This document shows positions 20,470 through 33,684 of a stretch of 64,000 nucleotides of DNA, piece by piece. This stretch comes from Valencia hispanica (lineage: Eukaryota; Chordata; Actinopteri; Cyprinodontiformes; Valenciidae), in assembly GCA_963556495.2 (NCBI GenBank), contig OY747700.1, positions 4,387,001-4,451,000 of the forward strand, in the 5' to 3' direction. Within the stretch, counting starts at the first letter, position 1; each line of letters opens with the position of its first letter. The notes beneath the pieces were generated by a model. The model was not told where the DNA came from. It was given only the letters and a program-made list of their open reading frames with translations, and made no database searches. Both the position numbers and the translations under genes were made by a program.

Positions 20470-21668
20470 CTGAATCAAAACAGAAAATGGGACATGAGAC
20501 GCAAAAAAATGCTGCCCCAGAACAACATGCAATACCTATCATGGTCCTGCTCTGTAATACTCGAGACCACAGGCTGTGGAGGTTCGCAGGGTAGTTTGTG
20601 TGGAGTAGATGTTACTTACTTTTTTTGAAAGCTGTACGGAAATAACAGAGAACGTATTTGTCTAATTCAATTTCACAGCAACAACACATACACATTATAT
20701 CATTGTGACTTGATAATTAATGAAGTGTACATGCTAAATAAGATAATGATTTCCAAACCTAGGTGCTTGTCCCAGCTGAAGTGAGCTAGTGGCTTGATTA
20801 TGGCTAAACATTCTACAAGAAACACATCTGTGTGGTTACACTCAGCGGTTTAGTCTAGGTGCTAGTGATAGGTTACTACCCGCACCCCGAAGTTACGTAG
20901 GACCAGTAAAAGAGATACAGACCCCATCAAGGTATGGCATGCGTGTCATTTAACCTATTGTAAGTCGATGTAACTGTGACGACCCCACACACAAGGGTCT
21001 TGGAAATATATTATGAAAGTTGAAAAACTACATAGTGTTGCTTTAACAGTTTCACAGCGGTTAGAATAGACATTTATTTTATTGTTCCACTCTGGGGAAA
21101 TTAAGGCGGGAGAGCAGCAAAGTGACAGATTCAGGCAAAGTTAAAATATAAAAACAGAATTAAGAATGTTATAATGTACAGTCAGGGCAAAATAACACTA
21201 AAATACTCTACAGGTATTAAAAATAGCATACTGCAGTTCAAGAAATATTGAACTGAGAAAGATAATTTAAAAATATTTACAAAATGTGCTTGTGTATTTG
21301 TACATTAAACAACAGACTATTTACAAGAAGTGACAAATAAAAAACTGCAAACAACAGATATGTACAATAACAGCAGAAAGTTATTTGAAATGAGAAGACA
21401 GTTTAAATAACAGCAGGGTTATAACACTGAGTTTATTGGGAGCATAGATTGAAGTTTGTATGAAGTTTGGTGAGTTTCTGATTGTGTTTAGGCCCCAAAA
21501 TTATAATACAGTCGGCCTTTGCATCGCCATTAATGCGCAGAGCTTTTCTAGTTAGGTTTCCTTGATCTAATCTTTGGATTGATATCAAACCCAGATATAT
21601 TTCCATGTGTATTTAGAAAAATAAAGTTGCAAAGGATTTTAAAAGCTTTTTTTTTTCTTCATCCTCAG

Positions 21669-22350
21669 ACTCAGTCAGGCTGGTTGATGGGACCAACCGG
21701 TGCTCAGGCAGACTGGAGGTAAAGAGCAACCAGCCGTGGTCCTCAGTGTGTGAAGAAGACTTTGACCTGCAGGATGCAGAGGTGGTCTGCAGGGAGATTG
21801 ACTGTGGGCCTCCTTCAGTCCTCCAGGGGGCGCTCTATGGAGAAGCAGAGGCTCCAGTGTGGAGCAGAGAGTTCCTGTGTGAAGGCAGTGAGTCTGCTCT
21901 GCTGGACTGTAGCAGCAGGAAGAGTTCAGTTAAAAACAGCTGCTCACCTGGTCAAGCTGTTGAACTCACCTGTTCAGGTAGAGGAGGATCTGCAGACCTG
22001 GTTCTGTTCACTGGTTCACCTCCTTCATTAATGACCTCTCTGTCTCTGCTCACATCCAGGCTTCAGGTTGGTGGGAGAGGCCAGCCGATGTGCCGGGACA
22101 CTGGAGATGTTCCATCAGAGACAGTGGAGACCAGTGGATGACCTGATTGATTACTGGAACAAGAAGTTATCTGCTGCAGTTTGTGCTGAACTGGACTGTG
22201 GTGCTGCTGTTTCAACAGGAAACTCAAATGAACCTTCAGAGAGACCAGTTTGGTCGTTCTGGTCTTCTTGTTACCAGTCACTAGCTGCATTAAAGGACTG
22301 TTTACCTGGTGATAGTAACAGCGATATAAGCCCTGAGATAATCTGCTCAG
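21669..22350 (+). CDS. SRCR receptor, exon pair A (21669-21977 and 22060-22350), copy I
   Basis: Identical in structure to 2096-2777: an eight-cysteine SRCR exon without the NQS site, then a degenerate six-cysteine SRCR exon with a CAG acceptor. I see no amino-acid change from copy 0. In copy I it is preceded in phase by pair C (14112-14796). Confidence 0.88.
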
Positions 22351-22792
22351 GTAACTCTGAATATTCTCATATTTAGTTGTTTTAAAATGTTGCTTCCATC
22401 AGGTTCCAAATGTGTGCAGAGAAATCGTCACCTTTAACTAAGAACCTGGAAACCTTGAAAGGAGGCGGAGCCTAGATATTGATCTAAATATCAAAGTAAA
22501 GATCTCAGGTTAGCCACGTCCACACAGATGAACAAAAACTCTATCACTTTTAATCTTTGCTGCCTTGAAGCCGATGCATCAAAATCCCAGGAGGAATTCA
22601 AGTATATCCGACACGTTCAAAAGCTGAAAATCAACAGAAAATGACCTTTGAAACAAAATGGTGGACTTCCTGAGACTTCCTGGCTCCAAGAGACCTTTAT
22701 GTTTGTTATGGTGGGTTCTATCTGCATGTTTCACATGTCTGAGTCAAGTGAACTCAACCTGGCTGTCTAGTGTCTTTTGTGTTCTGATAGTA

Positions 22793-24563
22793 GAGCGAAT
22801 GTCAGGGTGGGTTTAGTTCTCCTTCTGGGATGGGGCTGGGAGGACTGCCTTGGGGTCTGTGGTGCTGTGGCCGTGGGCCCCAGGTTGAACGTGCCATGGC
22901 CTCCCTCCCCTGGTGGATCCCGGTGAACAGCGGTGCCTATTGGGGTCAGTGGGGGAGCTGGCTTCCTGGGAAGACATTTTGTCTCCCAGTCCTTCCCTCC
23001 CCATCCCCTGACACCTCTGTCCTGCTCCATCACTTTGCCATTTATATAGGGTCTTGGGGCATGGGCACATCACTGGGGTGAGAGGAGGGGTTTCTATCCT
23101 TGCTATACCGTGGCGTCCTGGTCCCAATTTTAATATACAACTTAGACACTCCCACTTATAACATTTTCATGTGACACACTTGTAGGGACTTTGGGGTGGG
23201 CAGACTTTTCGGCATCCAGAGGGGGAGCGGTACAATCAGCTTCACCTCTGGTGCCGGTGCCCACTGTTAAACCACATATAGACACTGAGGGCTTGGGTTG
23301 GGGGGGGGTGTGGCTGTCTTCCCCACATCCCACCCCTCGGTTTTAAATGCACATTATAACAACACACATCAACACCATACTCGAGCGGGAGGATGGAGGC
23401 TAGGTCTTCTCACACCCCTGTTCGCTACGGGCCATCAGGGGCTGGGGTCCGGAGGAGGAACAGGTGGTCTGGTCGGGGTCCTGGGCTGCCGGGCTGCCTC
23501 GCCACTGTGGGGGCCTTGGCGGTCTGCTTGTCTCCGTCCTAGAAGGTAGGGGTTCCGTCTCCCGGGTCCGGGGGCTGGTGGCTCTACTGGGGCATCGGTA
23601 CCTGGACCTGGGAGCATAAAGTGTGTATGGGGTGTGTGAGTGAGGGTACAGCGTCATTTCTTGGGTGTCTTGGTGAGTCAGTGAGAATGTATGTGTTTAA
23701 GAGGGAGGGAACGTATGACTGTGCCTGTATGTCTTTGTCTGCCTGTCAGGTTGGGTCTTGGGCTGCCCTCTCGCCTGGCACACCTCAGGCCTTACACTTA
23801 ATGGGGGGCCTATTTCCCCTCCGTCACTCCCCGCCAGTGACGGATGCCCCTGCCCACTGGTGCGTCGGTGGTCAATCCGGTTCAGACTTGGTGCCGACCT
23901 CGGGGGGCCGGTGTGTCTGGTCGGCCAATGCGCTGGGCCGATGTCTTCCCTTGGTTGGTTGGGGCACCTCTTTTAGGGGTGCCAGGTTTGGGATTGTTGG
24001 GTGGTGCCTGTTCGGTGGCTCGGCGGGATATGGATCCAGCGTCTCTGCTCGTTTGATCACCTGTTCTGTGCGCACCGTGCGTGGCCGGTTCATTGGCGGG
24101 TTGGACCGGCCCTGGCCTTTGTTGGATGCCTGATCTCGGCGCTCTGCGTTGCGTGGGATCAGGACTCGGGAGCTGGTACAACTTGGTGTCCAGGTGCTGG
24201 CTAAGCTCGGCCTGGGGATGGCGTCCGGCTATCGGTGGGGCAGGGGTAGGGCGCTGGGATTTTGCCGGTGGGGATTGGCCTAGGGTGGTAGTGGTGCATG
24301 GCGGCCGGTCCCTTGTCGGGTCCCTGCTGGGTCCGGTCCGCCCTGGCGCGGCTGGTTGCCGGCGGGGCCCGTGGGCTCGTCACTGCTGCCCCCCGGGCCC
24401 CTGCATCGTAGCTGCTGGACGTTCCCCTGGGGTTCTCCTTTGCTCCTCTCTTGGGGGATGCGGTCGGCCCCGCCCGGGTCCGCCTGGGGCTCTGGGGGTC
24501 CTTTGGACTTCTTGGCTCCGATCTCCTTCATGTCTGCATCGATTCCTGGGAGACGGATTGATG
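22793..24563. repeat. GC-rich unidentified repeat-like tract, copy I
   Basis: Same as 3220-4990. The first differences from copy 0 after it are at 24578 and 24582. Confidence 0.45.
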
Positions 24564-25942
24564 CCTGCTCACACCAACTATCGAACACTCTTATGGAGAA
24601 ACCTTATAGTCACCAGCATGCTCACACACACACATAGATGTGGGGTCTCTGGTGTTTACAGATATATTCTTGGGCTGAGGTTATCATTACTAGATCTTGA
24701 TTAATGGGTACCATGAGTTTTTCTGTGACATTGTTGTTGTATTTTTATATCCATTTTTGTGTGATGTGGTTGTGTAATTCTTAGTTCAAAATGTTTGTTT
24801 TGTTTTGTCGATGTTTGTTTTTTGTTTTGTTTTCCCCCTCTCTCTGCCGTCCTGTGGGTATGGAGGCAGACTTCATTGTCTTCCTGTGTTTTCTTTGTTT
24901 CCTTCCTCTCTTGTATTTTCAACTCACCCTCTCTCTTGACTTTTTGTGTCCTACCTCTCTTCTTCATCTTCTTTCTTTCTTCCCCTTAATTTTTCCGTCT
25001 CTGTGTCCATAACATCAGGAAATAAAAACCCCAGCAATTCATTATAAAGATTTTTCACACATATATCAAGTGGAGTAGTATAGCAAAAGCTGTACTGCTC
25101 CGCTTGTGAAAGTAAATCTGTCGGGCTTCTACTTGGTACACAGACACCAATTCTGAGCTCCACGCTGCCAAACAGGACACGTAAAAAATAAAAATAGAAA
25201 AATAAAAAACATTAAAAAAAAAAAGTTCTATGGATTTTAACGGTCTCATTTACTGAGAAACCTTGTAATCCTTGTTTTGTTTAAAACACGATCGGCCAAC
25301 TCTGAGTTGCATATGCAAGCTGCCTGTTAAACTTTTCTCCAACCCTGATTGCCTGCATAATCCACATAGAGGGCAAAAACAAGCAAGAAAAAGCCAGGAC
25401 CTTCTTCGTCACAGAAAAAAATAGTATTCATGGCCCCGCCCACCTTGGATTGCGATCGCCTATGGGAAGGCTGTATTGATTGAGCGTCCAGGAGAGAACA
25501 GAGCATGTTTCTGTTAGCAGAAGCTAACCGTTAGCAACTCCACAACATGGCGGAACACGTTAAGACTTGTGTTATTTGAGGAGATAACACATCAGTGTTG
25601 CATTTTTCCCTGAGGAAGAAGAGCTGTTGGAATTCATCTTTGGAGCACCAACGTAGAAAGTTAGGTTAGTTATTTGTTCAGAAGCAGTGTAACAGTCACT
25701 TCGCTGTTAGCCTATCAGAGACGAGATGTTTGCATATATGAATAGTAATGAATAAGACTCACGATCCTGTTGTTTCCCCACCCACTGCTATAACAAAATG
25801 CAACCTTCTGAATCAGGAGTGAGGGAGCATTTTATCCACAGTAAACAACTTAAGACATTAATTTAAACTAGAGACCACAGAAAATAAATCTGAAAACGAG
25901 TGAATGAGACTTTTAAAAGCTTTTTTCTTTCTTCATCCTCAG

Positions 25943-26627
25943 ACTCAGTCAGGCTGGTTGATGGGACCAACCGGTGCTCAGGCAGACTGGAGGTGAAGAC
26001 CAACCAGTCGTGGTCCTCAGTGTGTGAAGAAGACTTGGACCTGCAGGATGCAGAGGTGGTCTGCAGGGAGATTGACTGTGGGCCTCCTTCAGTCCTCCAG
26101 GGGGCGCTCTATGGAGAAGCAGAGGCTCCAGTGTGGAGCAGAGAGTTCCTGTGTCAAGGCAGTGAGTCTGCTCTGCTGGACTGTAGCAGCAGGAAGAGTT
26201 CAGTTAGAAACAGCTGCTCACCTGGTCAAGCTGTTGGACTCACCTGTTCAGGTAGAGGAGGATCTGCAGACCTGGTTCTGTTCACTGGTTCACTTCCTTC
26301 ATTAATGACCTCTCTGTCTCTGCTCACATCAAGGCTCCTTCAGGTTGGTGGGAGAGGCCAGCCGATGTGCCGGGACACTGGAGATGATCCATCAGAGACA
26401 GTGGAGACCAGTGGATGTCAGTAGGAGTGCCTGGAAAAAGAAGTTTTCTGCTGCAGTTTGTGCTGAACTGGACTGTGGTGCTGCTGTTTCAACAAGAAGG
26501 TCAAAGGAACCTTCAGAGAGACCAGTACGGTGGATCCAGGATTCTTGTTTCCAGTCAGTAGCTGCATTAAAGGACTGTGTACCTGATGATATAAACAGTG
26601 ATGAGAGCCTTGAGATAATCTGCTCAG
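25943..26627 (+). CDS. SRCR receptor, exon pair B (25943-26251 and 26334-26627), copy I
   Basis: Same architecture as 6370-7054. The B2 exon differs from copy 0 at seven bases inside 30 (26526-26552), so that VRWIQDSCFQ replaces VWGIWYSCLQ. The new version is identical to exon C2. B1 is unchanged. Confidence 0.88.
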
Positions 26628-26862
26628 GTAACTCTGAACATTCTCATATTTAGTTGTTTTAAAATGATGCTTCCATCAGGTTCCAAATGTGTGCAGAGAA
26701 ACCGTCACCTTTAACTAAGAACCTGGAAACCTTGAGAAGAGGCGGAGCTTAGAAATTGGTCTAAATATCACTGCCAGACTAAAGATCTATCATGAAGTTC
26801 TAATCTGTCATGGATAAACATGCTAGTAACCATGGCAACCAGCCTTTTATGAACTCCTGTCT

Positions 26863-27681
26863 CTTTTCCATTCCTGACATCTAGTTGTCTCAGTGTAGAA
26901 ACTAATGATCAGGTTCGAAACCTAGGTGTAGTAATGGACTCAGACCTGAACCTCCAGGGTCACATAAAGGTCAATAACAAGGTCAGCCTCCTATCACCTG
27001 AAGAAGATTTCTAGGATTAAAGGACTGATGTCGCAACAGGACCTAGAAAAACTCATCCATGCGTTTATGTTTAGTCGGATTAATTACTGCAACAGCATCT
27101 TCACAGGTCTGCCTAAAAAGTCAATCAGACAGCTGCAGCTGATCCAGAACGCTGCTGCTCGTGTTCCTCACTAGAACCAGGAAAGTAGAGCACATCACCC
27201 CAGTTCTAAAGTCCTTACACTGGCTCCCTGTAGCTCAGAGAATAGACTTCTAAATACTTTTACTAGTTTATAAATCATTACATGGCTTAGCACCAAAGTA
27301 TGTTGAAGATCTACTGTTACTATAGCAACCATCCCCAGACCAATCAGGTCCTCTAATTCCAGTCGACTCAACATCCCTAGAATCAGAACCAAACATGGAG
27401 AAGCAGCTTTCAGTTTCTATGCTCCTCTAATCTGGAACAAACTTCCTGAAAACTGCAAAGCTGCTGAAACACTGAGTTCTTTTAAATCAAGGCTAAAAAC
27501 TTCTGTTTACAGCTGCCTTTGAGTAACTGATTAATAATGATTGGAATGGCATATGTTTTAATGAGTCATATGTTATGTGTCTGTAATGTTGTTTTATGGT
27601 TGCTTTTATTTTATCCTCTAATCACCCAAAGCACCTTGAATTGCCTTGTTAAAAGTGTGCTGTACCAATAAAGTTTATTTG
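26863..27681 (+). mobile_element. L2-like LINE 3' fragment upstream of the Ig exon, copy I
   Basis: Same relic as 7290-8107, with a few substitutions and a 1-bp longer stretch at about 27330 (aaccatcccc instead of the C run), which changes the reading frame there. Confidence 0.75.
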
Positions 27682-27694
27682 CGGTTGTTTCCAG

Positions 27695-28054
27695 ATCTGC
27701 TGGTTGAGCCACACATCTTCCTCTCTTCCTCCACTGACGGGGTCTCCAGAGCCAGAAAACAGGGGTCTGAGCTCCCCATAGGCTCAGATTTCAGCATCAT
27801 GTGCTCCATCAGATCTCAGTATGAAGGCGGTTCCTTCCAGCTCATCTTCAGCACCTCCAACTCAACTCAGAACCAAATCCTGCCATCTGTTAATCACTCC
27901 GCCCTCTTCCTGTTCTCTCCTGCTGACCACGCCCACCAAAGAACCTACACCTGTGTTTACCACGTCTACGTTTTCTCCCATAACTTCTCCTCTATGAGCC
28001 AGCCGCTCAACCTCATCGTCTCAGAGAACCTCATGGAGTCCAGCAGAAGTTCAG
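27695..28054 (+). CDS. SRCR receptor, Ig-like domain exon, copy I
   Basis: Same as 8121-8480; I see no change in the encoded 120 residues. Cysteines of the Ig fold and the three N-glycosylation sequons are kept. Confidence 0.85.
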
Positions 28055-28764
28055 GTGGAGCAGCTGCTGTGTCTGATTCATATATGTAGTCAGTGAGAAG
28101 GGTTGATGATATTAATGTTAAAGATCAGATACACAGACAGCAGAAAGACAAGAGAAAACAGTAAATGTATGACTAGAGCATTTCAGGAATTTAAAAGGGA
28201 CCTTTCATGTGGTGCATATCAGTCAAATTAAGCCACCAATCTAAGAAGAGACTTGGGGCACTTAGAGGAAAATTGTGAAAGAAACCTAACAGATATCAAC
28301 ATCCCGTCTTCACTTCTGAACGGAGCTCTGATTTAACTACAAACTGAAAGTTTAATGGGGTTTCTAGGTGAACGTTTGATGACACAGTAAATCCTCAAAA
28401 ATAGTGGATTTTGATGATTAATTCAACACCTGACTATTTATTCCAATGGGATTTTTAGGTATCGTTTTTGGCTAATTATGTCGCCATGGTAACTCCATTC
28501 ACCAATAGAAATAGAAGCACACATGTCTACATCCGCACCTTTAGATATAAATATATTGTGGGGGTGCACACTACAGTTCGGGCCGTATTAAGTAAATGGA
28601 GTCCAGTTTAGAGGTGTAGAGTAATAGGCACCTGTCCTTCATTTAATTGGCGCAAAGCAATGCTTTCCCCTGCAGTCTTTTGGGAGGCACCAACAATCAT
28701 TGTAAATTTATAGCGTGACTAATCTGATGAAACCTGATCCTGAATTTGTTCCATTTACTTTCAG

Positions 28765-29013
28765 CCTCTCTGACCACTTTGATCATTAAACTGGTTGTCC
28801 TCCTGCTGGGTGTGATGGGATTAGTCCTTGTCCTCTACTTCATGGTACTGCATGTATCATGCATGATGTGTTCAGTTAGTAAAGTTACTGCATTGAATCT
28901 AAACCATCATCTGTTTCCAGGCCAGGAGAAGCCAGAAGTTTGGACCAGAGAGAAACCATCATGATGATGGTTCCAGAGCTGAAGGCTCCTTAGAGGAGGA
29001 GACTTCACTCTGA
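28765..29013 (+). CDS. SRCR receptor, transmembrane exon (28765-28844) and tail exon (28921-29013), copy I
   Basis: Same as 9191-9439. The single membrane helix and 30-residue tail ending EEETSL are unchanged; the poly(A) signal is at 29115-29120. This closes the only complete set of C-A-B-Ig-TM exons of copy I (14112-29013). Confidence 0.8.
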
Positions 29014-29411
29014 AGGAACCAGTTGATCAGGATCTTTATCTCACATCCACATGAAGGAACAGAGACATTCAGACAGCTATAAACCTCCACATGTCTGTTG
29101 GTCTGTCGTCAACAAATAAAGGTGTGAAAGCAGCAGTGAGTTTCTGGTTTGGATGGCTCCCTCTAGTGGTGTCTATGTTGGTATGACGTCCTCTTTGTTT
29201 CTGCTACCTTTCCACCTTACAGAGGTTTAGATGAGTGAACATCTGATGGACCTTGTTGCTCTGAACAAATGATTTAAAGAAGATCCTCCAAACAGATTCC
29301 TGATAAAACCGGCAGATTGAAGCAAATTACACCAAAGATCTGAGAGTTTTCCGTTACAAACTGGTAAAAACCTCATTCTTCCCATCTTTAGACTGTTTGT
29401 TGCAGACCTGA

Positions 29412-29750
29412 AGTCTGGAACTCTAGTCTATAAATCATCCCTAGAATCAGAACCAAACATAAAGAACCAGATTTCAGTTTATATGCTCCTCTAATCTGGA
29501 ACAAACTTCCAGACAACTGCAAAACTGCTGAGACAGTGAGTTCCTTTAAATCAAGGCTAAAACATATCTATTTAGAGCTGCCTTTGAGTAACTGATTAAT
29601 AATAGCTGGAATGTCATATGTGTTAATGAGTAATAAGTTATGTTTTTCTAATATTGTGTTTTATGCTTTCATTGCTACTTTTATTTTATCTCCTAATCAT
29701 GTAAATGACCTTGTTGAAATTGTGCTATACAAATAAAGTTCCCTTCCCTT
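29412..29750 (+). mobile_element. Second L2-like LINE 3' end, copy I
   Basis: Same as 9838-10176. Confidence 0.72.
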
Positions 29751-30228
29751 GAAGTCCAACTCAGTTTAATCCAGTTTATTCATGTGGTGCATATTAACGT
29801 GTCATCTCAGGGTGTTTTACAAGACAAACAGATCCAGTTAATAGTCATAAATTTACTGTATATCCAGTCCAGTCATCCAGACAGATTCCAAGTCAGTTGG
29901 ATTCATTCCAGTTGATCCTAGTTATCAGTCAATGCATCAAGTTTAGTTTATTATCCAAACTGGTTCAAAGGTTTTCTATCTCAGGAAACCCAGCAGAATG
30001 CATCCAGTCATTGACTTGCAGCTTTCACTTCTACTGGACATGTGTTAAAATCCAGGAATGGTTTCATTCTCAGGGTTAAAATTCTGTAACACAAAGAATA
30101 TACCTAATCACCAAGAAGAACCAAAAGCCAGCAGTGTATTCAATGAGTTTTACTTGCAGCAAGGAGAGTGTTACAAGAATCACATGGCAGGACACACAAA
30201 GCAGTTTTATGATACTTTTCCCCATTTC

Positions 30229-30424
30229 TTTTGTTTTTAAAGGTTTTGTGCCCACAGTGGCCTTTATTTGACAGTGGACAGTACAGAAAGGGGACAGACG
30301 TCCAGCAAGGGTCCACAGGGACGGGAATCAAACCTAGGACAACCTCTTCGAGGGCTGAGGCCTCTGAACATACATGGGGCGCTGTCTTAACCACTGTGCT
30401 GCACGATGCCCCAATTCTCGCCAA
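30229..30424 (-). mobile_element. tRNA-derived SINE-like element, copy I
   Basis: Same as 10655-10850. Confidence 0.55.
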
Positions 30425-30580
30425 CTATGGGATTTTCTACTAGTCATGCAGCTGGCATGTTCTTGTTGGTCCTTCCCAGTCTGCAGAGGGGGTGCACACC
30501 TGAAGTTATCATAAAACTGAGTCTTCACACAATACTTCTCCATAGACATATAGAAAAAGAAATGATAACTGAATGATATT

Positions 30581-30766
30581 ACTAAGTTTCCTTGGCCGAC
30601 CGCTGCGTCTATGATCCTCAATGTTGTCCATTTCTTTGTGCTTCTTCAAAACAGCTTGAACAGCACATCTAGAAACCCCAGTCTGCTCTGAAATCTTTGT
30701 CTGGGAAAGACCTTGCTGATCCAGTATAATTATCTTGGGTATTGTTGCTGAGCTCAATCTTTCCAT
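30581..30766 (-). pseudogene. Tc1/mariner transposase N-terminal fragment, copy I
   Basis: Same as 11007-11192; only the HTH and GRPR part is present. Confidence 0.8.
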
Positions 30767-32272
30767 AAAATGAAACTATCTTCAATAACTTCACCTTAGT
30801 AGCAGAGTTTGGCTGTTCCTAGGGATGGGCAATAAATTGATTTTATCGATTAAATAAATTGATAAAAATAAACAATGAAACTTATTTTTGAAAGCATTCT
30901 TTGTTTACAGCAGTTTTTTGAGTTTTTTTGAGTTTTTTTAGCAATTAAACAGAGATAAGAATGTGGATTTGATCTATTTGTTACATGTGTTGCCAATAAA
31001 TGATGTTATTTAGTCCAGTCTGAAGGATCCCAAGGACCCAAACTTTTACTCCACCCAGGATCCAACATTGGAAACCACTGGAGGGGTAGGAAAAAAACCT
31101 GTAATATATAATCTAATATATTTTTAGGAACTATCTAAATTTTAGAACAGGGTTTAGGTTTGAAAAATAGTATTCTGGGTTGTCTTTATGTTTAGGCTAC
31201 CTTGTTTTGAGTCAAACTGCAAAACAAAGATGTGTGCAAATGCTTACTGCTCTTTACTGCACATTTATCCCTCATCAAGTCTAATTTAATGCTTTTCACT
31301 GGACTTACACCATACATTATCATAAAACGAGGCAAAGCAACCGATGTGGACAAAACAAAACAGTTCGAATGTGTTATTGTTTAATTTTTAGGTGTTGAAG
31401 TAAATTCACTGTTAGCTACGCGTTTTTTAAGGTCGTGATGTCTGAGCATGCGCGAGATGAAAGCAGACAAACCCAGCGCCGTAAAAAGACTCGGGACTTA
31501 TTTATCGTTAGCTCACCAACTTAAAAACAGGACATATTTGAGGATAACTGGACGATTCTGTGAGTTTTTATATTATATTTATCTTATATGAGTGATTAAT
31601 GTAGTCTAAACTACAGCCACCGTGTTTAGCTGATAAATAATTAGAGTTAAAAACTAGATTAAAGTTTCGTTTCCTGCTAACGCGCCACAAGGTAGGTTAC
31701 CATTTTTTTAACAAACGCCATTTACAGAAGTTTCTTAGCTTGATGCCTTTTGACGGTTTAACGTTATTCTCTACTATAGTCTGTCTTGTTATTGTTTTTT
31801 AGGTAATTTATGTGAAATGTGGGCGGAATGAAAAGTTTGGATTTTCTGACTCGTGGCGTCGGGAGGTCGGTGTGGTGCCACGCGGGCCTCCGTAGTTTCA
31901 CGACAACTTTAGGGTATTTGTTCATATTTACAATGTGTGTTTTATTTCTTTAACTGCTAAAATAAACTAAAAAAGCCGAGAATCTTATCTTGTATTGTTT
32001 ACGTGTAAATTACCGCCCCTAAACTCAATAATGTTTAGTTTGTGCAGAACATGCCAAAGCTGCAGTAACGCTTAATATCCACTAGAGACCGCTGTAGACT
32101 CTGTGTATAGAGTTAAACTCGTGAACAGCTTCATTAATTTCAACCGTACAGCTTTATTCAGTGTAATTGAATGTAAATACAATTACTTTTACACACATGT
32201 ATAACAATTAAGTTAACATTTAAACTTCTATGTTAAATGCGTAACTCTTAAAACCTGTTTTAGTTTGCAAAC

Positions 32273-32516
32273 ATCCTATTGGAGCGAAGCGTACCACGTG
32301 ACCGGAAATAAACAAAGCGGCTTGTTTTTCTTACTTTTCGTCCGATTTGGCTTCATTTATCTTTATTTTCCACTGCAACACAACATCAGTGACATGCAAT
32401 CAATATTTTATATTTTCCCTGCTTGTTTTATGGGAGATTAACATATTAAAGTGTCGGAACCGTGAGTTAAAACGAGGTCTGTCAGAATGACGTGGTTTCC
32501 TCCGACAGTTTCCGTC
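32273..32516 (+). promoter_or_regulatory. Putative U2 snRNA promoter, copy I
   Basis: Same motif layout as 12700-12943 (ATTGG/CACGTG/CCGGAA cluster, then PSE-like gagttaaaac). It shares with copy II, against copy 0, three base changes: gacatgcaat for gaaatgcaat, ttatatttt for ttagatttt, and tttccgtc for tttgcgtc just before U2. Confidence 0.45.
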
Positions 32517-32707
32517 ATCGCTTCTCGGCCTTTTGGCTAAGATCAAGTGTAGTATCTGTTCTTATCAGTTTAATATCTGATACGTCCCCTACCCGGGGAC
32601 CATATATTAAATTGATTTTTGGAACAGGGAGATGGAATAGGGGCTTGCTCCGTCCACTCCACGCATCGACCTGGTATTGCAGTACCTCCAGGAACGGTGC
32701 ACCTCCC
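32517..32707 (+). ncRNA. U2 spliceosomal snRNA gene, copy I
   Basis: The transcribed region is identical by eye to 12944-13134, including GTAGTA and the Sm site GATTTTTGG. Probably functional. Confidence 0.95.
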
Positions 32708-33684
32708 CCATCATGTTCAACGATAACATGGAGATAAGAGCTGATTAAAGATGGCAGAATTATGTGTATGTAAATATGTGGAGTTAAACATGTATGTAGT
32801 AATCTGACAGATTTTAAGATCAATTGATATTAATAGGATTATGTTATGTTTACTGTATTTGTTCTTTAGTGATACAGGATTTAGATTTGGACTCTTTGTG
32901 TAGCACTGATAGAATCTGTTGCATGCAGTTATTTAAAGTGTGTTTATTGCTCAAATTCTCATAAACGTTTTAATTTTTTACTAAATATATTTTTACAAAG
33001 TGTGTGGACGAGCATGTTGCTACTTAGTTGTCATTTATGCCCTTATTACTAGTATAATTTGGCTGCAAAAACACTGGTACACCAATTGTTTCTCATAATC
33101 ATCCTGTCTTTTATCTCTCCAGTCTTTAGGGGTTATCAGTTATTATTTGTAATTGATACGATATTTTTTAATGTTCTTAATTTCTTTCGTTTCCAGGTTT
33201 ATTACACTACAGTTCAAAGATGGGTGTAATTCCACCTCTTGGTCAGCAGGTGGCAGCGACAAGCGGAATCTGAAAATCAACCTACAGGAAGTGGATGTGC
33301 TGTAAGTTTTCTTTTTTTATTGCAGTTTCTACTGAAATTAATTGTATCACCATTTTAAATGGTTTGAAGTTTAGCAAATAAGTTTTAAACACAACTAATC
33401 TTTTGAATGGTGTTTAAAATGCATGAGCTGGTCGAGTGGACAGGAGTGAAGGTTCTTTATGTGTGACTTGTATTGAGTTGTTTATAATTTTATTTTCTTC
33501 CTTTTATCTGTGTTTTTTATATTGTGTCTGCATGTGTGTGTAAGGTGGACACTGAGCCCTGTCCAAGACAAATTTCTGTAACCTCTGGGTGGCAGACAAA
33601 TAAGATTTCTATTTTTATTCTACTGTATTTAGAAAAATGAAGCTGTGAAGGATTTTAAAAGCTTTTTTCCTTCTTCATCCTCAG

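Larger units (their letters stand above)
13778..33350. repeat. Copy I, complete tandem unit (19573 bp)
   Basis: The unit edges are inferred from where copy II stops matching. In copies 0 and I, the sequence ending gtatcac (13771-13777 and 33344-33350) is followed by the same new stretch, which begins cattttaaat. In copy II the same gtatcac is followed at 52683 by unrelated single-copy sequence. The end-to-start junction is therefore 13777/13778 and 33350/33351. Contents in order are SRCR pair C, foldback element, P2X7-C exon, LINE, acidic exons, SRCR pairs A and B, Ig, TM, SINE, Tc1 relic and U2. Confidence 0.93.
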
